Assembly (NCBI GenBank): GCA_910586965.1
Contig: CAJUMF010000038.1
Coordinates: forward strand, 1-33,007
Length of the DNA: 33,007 nucleotides
Source of the DNA: an uncultured Dorea sp.
GTDB lineage: Bacteria > Bacillota > Clostridia > Lachnospirales > Lachnospiraceae
Direction of reading: 5' to 3'
Shown: positions 23,778 through 31,699 of the stretch, piece after piece
How the letters are laid out: every line of letters starts with the position of its first letter
Position numbering within the stretch: the stretch's first letter is position 1
The notes under the pieces: generated by a model
What the model was told of the DNA's origin: nothing
Seen by the model: only the letters and a program-made list of their open reading frames with translations
Databases searched by the model: none
Translations under genes and position numbers: made by a program

Positions 23778-25412
23778 CTATCTGCCTTTCTGCCGCTCCA
23801 ATTCCCTATTATAGACTTCAAGCGTCCGCTCATCAAAAAGCACCCACTTCACAGCGTCCAGTTCCCCCGGATGCTCTTTTACAAACTTTTTCACCGTCCT
23901 GACGGCAATCTCTGCCGCCAGCTCAAGCGGAAACCGATATATCCCCGTAGAGATAGAAGGAAATGCGACGCTCCTTATCCCGTTGTCCGCCGCCAGCTCA
24001 AGGCAGGACTGATAGCAGGATGCAAGCAGCTCTTCCTCCTTAAACTTTCCGCTGCCCCAGCAAGGCCCCGGCGTGTGTATCACATACTCGCAGGGCAGAC
24101 AATATCCCTTTGTGATTTTCGCCTTTCCGGTTTCGCATCCGTTTAACGTCCGGCACTCCTTAAGCAATCCCGGACCTGCGGCGCGGTGAATCGCACCGTC
24201 CACGCCGCCTCCCCCGAGGAGGCTTGTGTTGGCGGCATTGACAATCGCCTGGACACCGTGGTTCTTCGTGATATCTCCCTTCACCGCCGTCAGCACCGTG
24301 CCGGTTCTTTCGTCCGCCGTCAGCATTGCGCTGGTTCTTTCGTCCGCCGCAAAATTCCGGTAAAATTCCCTGAAATTATACCCACCGGGCATGTTATTCC
24401 CGAAGGGCATGTTATTCCCAGAGGGTATACGATACCCAGAAGATGCTCCATTTTTTGCCGCTTTTGGCACCTGCTGGTGCGGCGCGCAGTCAAGTACCGC
24501 AAAATCTACTCTTTCGAACATCGTTTCCCTACTCTTTTCCATCTCTTTCAGAGCCTCATAAAATAAATCCGAAATCACGCGGGCGTCATTTCCAAAAGCA
24601 CCGCATCCCCATGCGCCGAGAATCAGGTTCCGGTATCCGAAACATGCCGCGCACTTAAGCATCCGCTCAATCCGGCGGCGAACCAAGTTCCGGTACTCGC
24701 TCTCGCTCAAACCTTCCTTTCCCCGCCGGACCATAGGCGCGGCACAGGTAAGGACAGCCACAATTACGGTATTATCCAGCAAATCCCCGTTTTCATCCCT
24801 GATAATCTCCACCTTCGGCGTGAACATCATGGCATCAGAACCCAGGAATGTACAGCGTCCTCTATTATAATCGTAGTACCTCGCAGCCTCTCTGCTTTCC
24901 AGGGAAAAAAGCAGAGAGCTTTTCCTGCACAAATCCTCCTCCTGCGCCCTTGCGCCCTTTCGGACACCTCCGCCCGGGTGGACAGGATTGGCGAGGTTCA
25001 GCACCAGAATTTCCTTTTCCTTCGCCTCCCCGCCCTCAGGCTGCAAAGCTCTTTCCTCGCAGCGTTTTCTTGCAAGCGCAAAAGAATCAATGTTTTCACA
25101 ACTGTAGCTGCACTTTCTGCCCGTAAATGTTTTATCGGTATCCGCACAGCCATGACCCGTGTCAGCCCTATCGGAATCCGTTTTGGCAGAATCAGACCTG
25201 GCATCCACCCTGGCAGAATCCGTTTTGGCAGAATCAGCCTTAGCGTCCATCTGGCTGCAGATGGATTCTGCATCTTCCGGGAGAAGGACTTGGACATGCT
25301 CCATTTCCTGACGGGATAGACGCAGATTTACCTCACGTCCGTCTTTCCGGTAATATCCGTTTTCCAAAATTTCCAGCGTGTCTTCCAGCATCTTTTTATT
25401 CGCATCCCTCAT
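23778..25412 (-). CDS. PARG-like (TIGR02452) and macrodomain fusion, ADP-ribose hydrolase
   Basis: 544 aa from ATG 25412 (MRDANKK), 8 bases after AGGGGAGG; an ATG six bases earlier is too near the SD. Numbering below counts from that earlier ATG. Residues about 5-315 match TIGR02452 proteins, bacterial relatives of poly(ADP-ribose) glycohydrolase: LNLANPVHPGGGVRKG, then AQEEDLCRKSSL with the GGG (149-151) and catalytic QEE (159-161), and LGAWGCGAFGND. Residues about 375-540 are a MacroD/YmdB macrodomain: GDIT (381-384), IVNAAN, LLGGGGVDGAIH, SISTGIYRFP. Both active sites look intact, so one cytoplasmic protein could remove both chains and single ADP-ribose from targets. Three in-frame tandem repeats lie outside the conserved cores. 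The two-component genes follow on the same strand. Confidence 0.87.
   Translation of the reverse strand: MRDANKKMLEDTLEILENGYYRKDGREVNLRLSRQEMEHVQVLLPEDAESICSQMDAKADSAKTDSARVDARSDSAKTDSDRADTGHGCADTDKTFTGRKCSYSCENIDSFALARKRCEERALQPEGGEAKEKEILVLNLANPVHPGGGVRKGARAQEEDLCRKSSLLFSLESREAARYYDYNRGRCTFLGSDAMMFTPKVEIIRDENGDLLDNTVIVAVLTCAAPMVRRGKEGLSESEYRNLVRRRIERMLKCAACFGYRNLILGAWGCGAFGNDARVISDLFYEALKEMEKSRETMFERVDFAVLDCAPHQQVPKAAKNGASSGYRIPSGNNMPFGNNMPGGYNFREFYRNFAADERTSAMLTADERTGTVLTAVKGDITKNHGVQAIVNAANTSLLGGGGVDGAIHRAAGPGLLKECRTLNGCETGKAKITKGYCLPCEYVIHTPGPCWGSGKFKEEELLASCYQSCLELAADNGIRSVAFPSISTGIYRFPLELAAEIAVRTVKKFVKEHPGELDAVKWVLFDERTLEVYNRELERQKGR
24286..24345 (-). repeat. 30-bp tandem repeat inside the PARG-macrodomain linker
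   Basis: Two 30-bp units (24286-24315, 24316-24345) encode a 10-residue repeat ADERTSAMLT / ADERTGTVLT just before the macrodomain. Confidence 0.8.
24387..24440 (-). repeat. 18-bp tandem repeat inside the fusion linker
   Basis: Two near-identical 18-bp units starting GGGCATGTTATTCCC and a third, diverged one (GGGTATACGATACCC) encode NNMPFG/NNMPGG-like hexapeptides. Confidence 0.75.
25174..25237 (-). repeat. 42-bp spaced repeat in the PARG domain N-terminal region
   Basis: GAATCCGTTTTGGCAGAATC starts at 25174 and again at 25216. It encodes the Asp/Ser/Lys/Arg-rich SAKTDSAR and SAKTDSDR stretches of a 14-codon repeat. Confidence 0.8.
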
Positions 25413-25641
25413 AAACATATCCTCCCCTTCGGCTGATGCCGTCCTTATAACATATAGACTCTATTTTTATAAAAGGACATTCCCGTATCTGTCTGCTCTC
25501 TTCCGGAAACCTTGTATTATAAACCAATTCCTGATACACAGCATTCGGAATCTGTATTTCTCCAAACAATTGCTGTACTAAATTTAGATGCCCGACTTTC
25601 ATAAGGGAAATCAATGGCGTAGTATCTGCTACAACAATCAT
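25396..25641 (-). pseudogene. truncated PIN-like DUF3368 protein
   Basis: 81 codons beginning VVADTTPLISLMKVGHLNLV, the usual start of DUF3368 proteins (PIN-fold nuclease relatives, commonly about 155 aa). After about residue 65 the frame loses similarity and runs through the RBS and start of the PARG-macrodomain gene, so the 3' half is deleted. Later acidic residues of the PIN active site are missing. Its start overlaps the stop of the UPF0175 gene by 4 bases, the normal layout of this toxin-antitoxin-like pair. Confidence 0.75.
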
Positions 25642-25919
25642 ACCATTGCCCTCTTCAATTTATCCCATTCTTCCACTTCATCCTCAGCCTCTGAAATATC
25701 CATAGACAGATATGCAAATCCCATATTGTCATACAATTCTATTAAGTCATATTTAGAAATTCCAAGAATCTCCGCAGCTTTCCCATGGGAAATAATGCGA
25801 TTATTAATGTATGGATACAGCAAAAGCGCATTTCTTTCTAATTCTGCCTTTTTATCATGTGGTTTCAAATATTTCAGCATACCATCCGGAACTTTAATTT
25901 TAACATCTACATACGTCAT
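25638..25919 (-). CDS. UPF0175 family antitoxin-like protein
   Basis: 93 aa. The N-terminal part (VKIKVPDGMLKYL) and the helix-turn-helix-like SHGKAAEILGISKYDLIELYD match UPF0175, which is typically paired with DUF3368 PIN proteins. RBS is a G-run GGGGGG 5 bases before ATG. The partner is truncated, so this is probably an orphan antitoxin. Confidence 0.8.
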   Translation of the reverse strand: MTYVDVKIKVPDGMLKYLKPHDKKAELERNALLLYPYINNRIISHGKAAEILGISKYDLIELYDNMGFAYLSMDISEAEDEVEEWDKLKRAMV

Positions 25920-26081
25920 GAAATCCCCCCTGTCACTATTTATTATTATATCGCTGATTATTTTACATACATTCTACCACACATCCCCCCGTCTTTCCAC
26001 TTTGAAAACCCGTCGGCCGGTGCTATAATATTAATAGGTTACTGTCCGGACACCCGCTCATTTTACAAAGGATTGATATTT

Positions 26082-27266
26082 ATGGAAATACACAGCGAGA
26101 AAACACTATATGATTATCTGTTTAAAGAACTGTACCGGAATTACGACCAGGCTCTTTTCCTTTGGGGCGAGGAGCTTACCGACAAACGTCTGTACATCTA
26201 TCCGGGAAAGATAAAAGATATCCCCGGCTACAATACATTTTCAAGCCGGCTCATAAACTGCGGGCTCATTACCGTCAACCGCAAAAATGACCATCCGATA
26301 GCGTGTACCTCCACCCGCTATGACGAACTGACAAAGACCGTCTACATTACGGAGAACAATTTCAACGGTCTGTGGGGCTTGCTGAAAAAAAGCGTCGCTC
26401 TGGGAATCCGTCTGGCAAATCAATCCGAAACTCCATGTTCCATCCAATCCCCCAAAGACATCCTTATCTTAGACTGTCTCCAGAGAACCGGCAGCACTCC
26501 TGCCCTGAAGAACAACCGGATCATTTACCTGGCAAAGGAGCGTTCCCCGGAAGAAATCCGGCTGACCGCCTCCCGCCAGAGCGCTATCGACAACCAGAAA
26601 AATCTGTACTTTTACTCCAAATCCTCCGGCTATGTCCATGACCGTCTATGCGGGCATCTCAAAGGTATAAGCCCTGAAGAATTTGCCGCCTCCGATGCAT
26701 TTCCGGAAGGGCGGGAATACTGCCCCCACTGCATCCGGCAGATTTTCATCCGCATCGGCTGCGCCCCCAACGCAAAGGAAATCCCTGTCTGCAACCGCAT
26801 TTTCGCCCAGTACAACGTAGGGACAAGCCAAATCCGCCGCTTTGTGGAAAAAGAAGGGATGCGATTCCACGCGAAGACGCTTTCCGAAATGACTGTAACC
26901 TGCGGAGAGGACACATGGGTCATCAGCCTGGAGGATGGGAAGGCAAAGCTCTGGCACAATAACTATGTCCGCATATCCCCGGAGGAAAGATATATCACCC
27001 AAGGATTCCATCTCCAGAAGACAAACGGCGGCTCCTCCCTCTATCAAACTCTGAAATATATCGCAAACTATTCCTGGCAGAAACATCTTGCCGCCGAAAA
27101 CAGAATAGCAGAAACCGAAATTGAAAACGCAAATCCGAATAGCATAGAATCAGACAGCACGAGACCGGACGGCTCACTCACCTCCCCGCAGGCTCCGGGA
27201 ACAGACACGCCGAAAGCCTCCCTGCCGCAGCGTATTTTCGCCTATATTAAGAAACTATTTTGTTAA
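26082..27266 (+). CDS. unknown protein with cysteine/histidine motif (394 aa)
   Basis: I do not recognise this protein. ATG 26082 follows ACAAAGGATT. No signal peptide or clear membrane helix is seen. Midway, HDRLCGHLKG and, about 25 residues on, REYCPHC suggest a metal site or a small Cys-rich fold. The second half has beta-like segments (VTCGEDTWVISLEDGKAKLW) and a GFHLQKTNGGSSLYQTLKYI motif. The tail after about residue 340 is low-complexity and polar, ending in a basic amphipathic stretch RIFAYIKKLFC that might touch a membrane. It is divergent from the UPF0175 gene and precedes an XRE regulator by 147 bases. Confidence 0.7.
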   Translation: MEIHSEKTLYDYLFKELYRNYDQALFLWGEELTDKRLYIYPGKIKDIPGYNTFSSRLINCGLITVNRKNDHPIACTSTRYDELTKTVYITENNFNGLWGLLKKSVALGIRLANQSETPCSIQSPKDILILDCLQRTGSTPALKNNRIIYLAKERSPEEIRLTASRQSAIDNQKNLYFYSKSSGYVHDRLCGHLKGISPEEFAASDAFPEGREYCPHCIRQIFIRIGCAPNAKEIPVCNRIFAQYNVGTSQIRRFVEKEGMRFHAKTLSEMTVTCGEDTWVISLEDGKAKLWHNNYVRISPEERYITQGFHLQKTNGGSSLYQTLKYIANYSWQKHLAAENRIAETEIENANPNSIESDSTRPDGSLTSPQAPGTDTPKASLPQRIFAYIKKLFC

Positions 27267-27413
27267 CTTCCTTTCCGAAACTGAAAGTTGACGCCTTGAA
27301 ACCTCAGATTGGTTGTGCTTGCTGCCATTTGAGCGTAATATAGCGTAATACAGTTGCCGGCAGGTTCATCCGCAAACTGGCAGCAAAAAATATCCATAAG
27401 GAGGCGCTCAGTA

Positions 27414-28355
27414 ATGACATTCGGACAGAAACTAAAACGATTACTGAAAGAAAACAATATGTCTCAGGAAGAGCTGGCAGAGCAGCTAGGTGTATCCCGG
27501 CAGGCGGCGGGAAAGTGGACGAACGATAAAGGCCTGCCGGAGGTCAGCAAACTGATACAGTTAAGCAGCCTGTTCGGCGTATCTCTGGATTATCTGCTGA
27601 AAGAAGATTATGAGGATACACCGAAGGAAAGCTGTGGGGAAAGTTTGGAAGAAAACGGCGGGAATATTCCGGCATCCGACGCCGATTATTATGTAAGCCA
27701 GGAGATGCTTAACGGATACTTAGCATACAGACGGCAGAATACCTTGCGGATAACAGGCGCCGCCGCCCTTTTAATCTTATCCGGCCTCTTTGAGAATCCC
27801 GGTTATCACAGCCCTGTCACATCTCTGTTATACTGGGTTGCCGTGACCGCCGGAACCGGGCTTATCATCTGGCATTTTTCTATCCCAAAACAGTACCGGG
27901 AAATCAAGACCTCGCATCTACTCCTGGACGACGGCGTGTTTGAGGAATTTAAGCAGAAGAGGGAAACGCGGCGGAAAGCCTATACGGCAATGATGATTGC
28001 AGGAGCGGCAATCCTGCTGGCAAGCTGTGAGATAGAATATTTCCTCATGACCCATTTTGAAAATACGGTCTGCCATATTTTCAGCACACTGTCAGATACG
28101 GTATGGCTGTCTCTGATCATCTGGGCGCGAATGTCCATGTACACGGACAGCCTAATCATCAGGAATGCCTCCCAGGCTCCGGGGCGTACTCCTATGCAAA
28201 GATACCGCTGGATATACGCCGCACTTCCCGTCACCGCCTGTGCAGTCATACTCGGAATCGCAACAAATGTATGGAGTCCGTATGCGCCCATACTCATTCT
28301 GTTCTGCTGTTTATTGGTTACCGTATGCAAACTTTTGATGGAAGGCAGGAAATAA
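27414..28355 (+). CDS. XRE-family regulator with C-terminal membrane domain
   Basis: 313 aa from ATG 27414 behind AAGGAGG. Residues about 4-62 form a Cro/cI helix-turn-helix (LLKENNMSQEELAEQLGVSR, GLPEVSKLIQLSSLFGVSLD). A linker to about 110 is followed by about six hydrophobic helices in pairs, with a polar loop (KQYREIKTSHLLLDDGVF) in the middle. It is not closely similar to the regulators at 2642 and 21007 and has no GCAACG sites beside it. A lipoprotein-like gene begins one base after its stop, so the pair forms an operon. Upstream, 27267-27413 holds a short direct repeat GCGTAATA but no clear promoter. Confidence 0.85.
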   Translation: MTFGQKLKRLLKENNMSQEELAEQLGVSRQAAGKWTNDKGLPEVSKLIQLSSLFGVSLDYLLKEDYEDTPKESCGESLEENGGNIPASDADYYVSQEMLNGYLAYRRQNTLRITGAAALLILSGLFENPGYHSPVTSLLYWVAVTAGTGLIIWHFSIPKQYREIKTSHLLLDDGVFEEFKQKRETRRKAYTAMMIAGAAILLASCEIEYFLMTHFENTVCHIFSTLSDTVWLSLIIWARMSMYTDSLIIRNASQAPGRTPMQRYRWIYAALPVTACAVILGIATNVWSPYAPILILFCCLLVTVCKLLMEGRK

Positions 28356-28356
28356 T

Positions 28357-28917
28357 ATGATGAAGAAGATAAAGAAAATAATATGGATGAAAAAAATATA
28401 CGCCTTACTTTTCCTCCCGGCACTCATCCTCCTTCCTTGCGGCGGGTGTGCCGCTCAGAGAGATGCAAAACCGGAGGCAGAACAAGGCGCGGCGTACACT
28501 TTAGAAGAGCTTGGCAATCTGGCCCAGCTCGAAATATATCTGCCCGGAGACGACGAGCCGGTAAAAATCATAACCGATGAGGAGATACTGTATCAGTATA
28601 ATCAATGTCCTTCCCTGTGTGTCTCCGATTCTGAGCCTGAATCCGAAGAACGGCAGGAAGAATTAAGAAAAGCCGCAGCAAGTGCGGCGGAAAAATGTTT
28701 ACTTGTCGCTTATAAATATCCCGTCTCGCGCTTTCACAAGGCAGAGCTTGAAAAAAGCACAACAATTACGCTGTATGAGGATATCAATATCATAAAAACC
28801 GAAGTGTCGGAAGAAAGCATAAAAGGCGCGGACATTCCCGCAGAATATCTGACCTTTTACTCGGAAATCTCCAGGGAAGAGCTGGAATTTTATCAGACGT
28901 TGGCTGGAAAATCATAA
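28357..28917 (+). CDS. putative lipoprotein of unknown function
   Basis: 186 aa. A basic start and hydrophobic core lead to LLPCGGC (Cys31), a lipobox-like site with a weak -3 position. The rest is polar: a LEELGNLAQLEIYLPGDDEP segment, an acidic middle (SEPESEERQEE) and a basic-acidic helix end (ISREELEFYQTLAGKS). No family was identified. It is coupled to the membrane XRE regulator upstream and could be its envelope partner or a target. The convergent HhH gene ends three bases later. Confidence 0.75.
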   Translation: MMKKIKKIIWMKKIYALLFLPALILLPCGGCAAQRDAKPEAEQGAAYTLEELGNLAQLEIYLPGDDEPVKIITDEEILYQYNQCPSLCVSDSEPESEERQEELRKAAASAAEKCLLVAYKYPVSRFHKAELEKSTTITLYEDINIIKTEVSEESIKGADIPAEYLTFYSEISREELEFYQTLAGKS

Positions 28918-28920
28918 AAC

Positions 28921-29250
28921 CTATTTTTCCGGATACTCTTTATCCTTCCAGTACCACCACTTAAGTTTCTCCGGTTCCCGCTCCTTGTGCTCCGCATAAT
29001 ACACCGCACAGCGGTACACATACAGCGCGCACCGGTCTTCCTGAAACCCCTTTCTCAGGCAGTCTAAATGATACAGCTCCTCCGGGTCTCTCCCCTTAAG
29101 GTCTGCGACGCAGCGGATTCCGATATTGTGCATGTGATGCTCTATCCGCGCGCCGACGCCCGGAATATCCTTTAAGTCGCTGACCGGAGCATCGCCGGAT
29201 AAATTTTCCTCTTTCCCTTTCATCTCTTCCGCTCCTGTCTTTTCTGGCAT
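28921..29250 (-). CDS. helix-hairpin-helix protein, Cdd1 (pathogenicity locus) family
   Basis: 109 aa. After about 24 polar residues, LKDIPGVGARIEHHMHNIGIRCV is the HhH motif, followed by LKGRDPEELYHLDCL and the family's CALYVYRCAVYYAEH and WWYWKD segments. This is the small Cdd1-type family (PF11731-like); its DNA-linked role is unproven. AGGAGG precedes ATG by 7 bases. Positions 29251-29364 hold no gene. Confidence 0.85.
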   Translation of the reverse strand: MPEKTGAEEMKGKEENLSGDAPVSDLKDIPGVGARIEHHMHNIGIRCVADLKGRDPEELYHLDCLRKGFQEDRCALYVYRCAVYYAEHKEREPEKLKWWYWKDKEYPEK

Positions 29251-29364
29251 ATCAAGTCCTCCTTACTGCAGATAAATCATGCAGCTTTTCCGCCTGCCGT
29301 CCTGTGTAAAATCCTTTGGCTATACAGAAGGCAGTTTTTAAAAACCGGAATTTGTACTTTCTTG

Positions 29365-29730
29365 TTATTGTGCTGCTAATTTCTGTAGTGCCTCATCCTT
29401 CGTTGCTACGAAGAAGAAATCTTTCCCGTTGTTGGACTCATAAATAAAGTCCTTAAGGGGTTTGCTTGTGTAATGTGAATAATCGCCGTATACCGCAACC
29501 TTCACATGATAATTCATAAATTTCTGGAGAATCTCGCCCGCCAGCCCCGTGCTGAGGATAAAGAAATCCCCGCAGATGAGATTCTTGTCAATCACAATCT
29601 TTTCTGCACCTGACTCATATTTTACAGTCATCGCCAGGTCGAGCGCCGTCTGCGCGTCAACAATCAACTTCTCGTCACTGGAAACAACTGCAATATCAGT
29701 TCCGTTCACTTTTATCATTTCAATATTCAT
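29365..29730 (-). CDS. DUF4180 family protein
   Basis: 121 aa, the usual length. The DUF4180 landmarks are visible: DIAVVSSDEKLIVDAQTALD, IVIDKNLICGDFFILSTGLA, EILQKFMNYHVKVAVYGDYS and the end NNGKDFFFVATKDEALQKL. It is cytoplasmic; the function is unknown, though the fold is thought to relate to STAS-like domains. RBS GGAGG before ATG. It seems to be a single-gene unit. Confidence 0.85.
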   Translation of the reverse strand: MNIEMIKVNGTDIAVVSSDEKLIVDAQTALDLAMTVKYESGAEKIVIDKNLICGDFFILSTGLAGEILQKFMNYHVKVAVYGDYSHYTSKPLKDFIYESNNGKDFFFVATKDEALQKLAAQ

Positions 29731-29774
29731 TTTGTCCTCCTAAACTAAACCTGCAGTACAAATTCCAGTTAAAG

Positions 29775-29809
29775 TCCAGGGAACATACCATTACAGGATG
29801 TTCCCTGGA
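29775..29809. repeat. 12-bp perfect inverted repeat (hairpin)
   Basis: TCCAGGGAACAT and ATGTTCCCTGGA are separated by 11 bases. There is no long T run either side, so it is a strong hairpin of unclear role between the DUF4180 gene and the AlbA-domain gene. Nothing else was recognised in 29731-29951. Confidence 0.6.
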
Positions 29810-29951
29810 TGAAAAGCTTAACATATATCGGGCTGGCTGTCAAATAGCTGCGCTTTTCCTGCATTTGCAAAGTTCAGCACATAATTATTTTGCAAAGCAA
29901 GACAACGAATAAATTCCCGCTGGCATCGTCCATTAGATAGGAATATAAAAA

Positions 29952-31292
29952 CTATTCATAAACTTCCCAATAGCCATATCGTTTGCCACCTTTACGCTCT
30001 ATTATCCCCTTGTCTTTCAATACATCCAGACCTCTTTGAATGGTACGCCTGTTAACAGACAACTGTTTAGCCATTTCAGTAGTAGTAATGGATGTATTTT
30101 CTTTAAGTAACACTAATATTTTTTCTTCCATTGTGACACCCTTTATGACATCTTTTGTGACATCTTGGGCTTTGGAATTTGATACTTTGGCACTTTGAAG
30201 AGCAGAAAATTTCACCATGATATCTTCACCATGAACAATGTACTCCGGGGCTTTCGCTCCAAGATTTTTGCAGGCATCACGAATTTTCTGAATCCCGCGT
30301 CCCCAGCTTTCAATATATCCTGCACGGTAAAATACTCGTGCAATGTCGGGATTATATGGTTTTGATACATGAGCACTCAAAAGTGTCTCAACTGTCCAGC
30401 CAAAGGGCAGCATACTACAATTACTAACATACATAGCATCATCTTCAATGCGTATCTGCACTGGAACATTATCAGCCCAATTACAGTGAATTAAAGCATT
30501 AAAAACAGCCTCTCTTACAGCATCACGGGCAAAAGGATAGGTTTCTACTCTTGTCTCCTTATAATATGAAATTGCTGCTTTCAGATATTTTAGATAAATC
30601 AAGTCAATTACTCTATCTGCCAAAATAAGCAAAGAACCATGTACTTCATCCTGATATAATAACTCACTGCCTTCAAACTTTCCAATTTTCACATAACATC
30701 CGCCAATAATCTTTTCCGGTTTACGGTAAAAGCACAATGCACCTGCACGCTTAAGCTTTCCGTCTATTACCAGGTCCAGTTTTTCTAACAATTCAGCATT
30801 CTCAATATCCAAATCTTCTTTTGACATCCGCCCGTTTCGCAGAGCCTCTCTTCTAAAAATATCAAAACTCTCCTGATCCAAGTCATATACCCCAATATTA
30901 GATACTGTTGCTGCATCCCACTTTAACCCAGTCTTTGACATTAAAAAATTGGTCAATGCATTTCCTCGCAGCATCTGTTTTGTACTACCACTTCTATAAT
31001 GGTATTCTCCATCATAATTTACGGGAAACGACCACGGACTAACGACAATCTCAATATAATCCAGCCCACCTTTAGTAAGCAGATTCACATCTGCCATAAT
31101 TCCCAATTTGTTTTGAATCTTGTTGGGGATTTCTTCTAACAACTTTTTGGGATTTCTCACCCCAATTACAGTTCCATCATCTCGTGTCCCAATATATATT
31201 TTCCCCCCTTGTGCGTTTGCAAATCCACATATCCATTTAAGATATTCGTCACGCCACGATTCTTTCCATTCTATATTTTGACTCTCTGCCAT
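29952..31292 (-). CDS. AlbA-domain (Schlafen-type) ATP-binding transcriptional regulator
   Basis: 446 aa from ATG 31292 (MAESQNIEWK) behind GGGGG; an in-frame TTG at 31331 is less likely. Residues about 1-115 are the AlbA_2 domain (NIEWKESWRDEYLKWICGFA, GGKIYIGTRDDGTVIGV). A GHKL-like ATP-binding region follows (REAVFNALIHCNWADNVPV; SCMLPFG-type loop; YIESWGRGIQKI), and a C-terminal winged helix (ITTTEMAKQLSVNRRTIQRG). It is cytoplasmic. It lies 47 bases after an orphan RelB-type gene on the same strand, so the two are probably cotranscribed. Confidence 0.87.
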   Translation of the reverse strand: MAESQNIEWKESWRDEYLKWICGFANAQGGKIYIGTRDDGTVIGVRNPKKLLEEIPNKIQNKLGIMADVNLLTKGGLDYIEIVVSPWSFPVNYDGEYHYRSGSTKQMLRGNALTNFLMSKTGLKWDAATVSNIGVYDLDQESFDIFRREALRNGRMSKEDLDIENAELLEKLDLVIDGKLKRAGALCFYRKPEKIIGGCYVKIGKFEGSELLYQDEVHGSLLILADRVIDLIYLKYLKAAISYYKETRVETYPFARDAVREAVFNALIHCNWADNVPVQIRIEDDAMYVSNCSMLPFGWTVETLLSAHVSKPYNPDIARVFYRAGYIESWGRGIQKIRDACKNLGAKAPEYIVHGEDIMVKFSALQSAKVSNSKAQDVTKDVIKGVTMEEKILVLLKENTSITTTEMAKQLSVNRRTIQRGLDVLKDKGIIERKGGKRYGYWEVYE

Positions 31293-31339
31293 TTTGTAGC
31301 CCCCACTTTTGTTTACTTCTTGACCCGTCAAAATTTAAT

Positions 31340-31660
31340 TCAACACCATTTTTTCTTCTTTCTAAGCTCATCTCCTGAAATATTCCCGGTCTTATAATCA
31401 TACAGCATCCCGATTTCCTCCTCTGTCAGATTCATTCCCTCAAAAGCCAATGTTGCCTCTACTTCTTTAACTGCCTCCTCTTTCGAATATACAGGATGAT
31501 TGATTTTTATCTCAAATGGAATACTCTCTGTAAGAATAATCTGCTTTATCATCATATTCACAACAGCAGATAAATTCGTTCCCAGTTTATCAAGAATCTC
31601 CGATGCTTTCTCTTTATCCTCCGGTGATGTCCGAACCTGTAACAATGTTGTATTCGCCAT
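31340..31660 (-). CDS. RelB/DinJ family antitoxin
   Basis: 106 aa. The N-terminal ribbon-helix-helix TTLLQVRTSPEDKEKASEIL and LGTNLSAVVNMMIKQIILTE are typical of RelB/DinJ antitoxins. The C-terminus (IGMLYDYKTGNISGDELRKK) would normally hold a YafQ/RelE toxin, but none follows. The next gene on the strand is the AlbA-domain regulator. AAGGAGGG precedes ATG by 6 bases. Confidence 0.85.
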   Translation of the reverse strand: MANTTLLQVRTSPEDKEKASEILDKLGTNLSAVVNMMIKQIILTESIPFEIKINHPVYSKEEAVKEVEATLAFEGMNLTEEEIGMLYDYKTGNISGDELRKKKKWC

Positions 31661-31699
31661 ACGATTCCCTCCTTACAGCCCCATTATACTACAACATAA

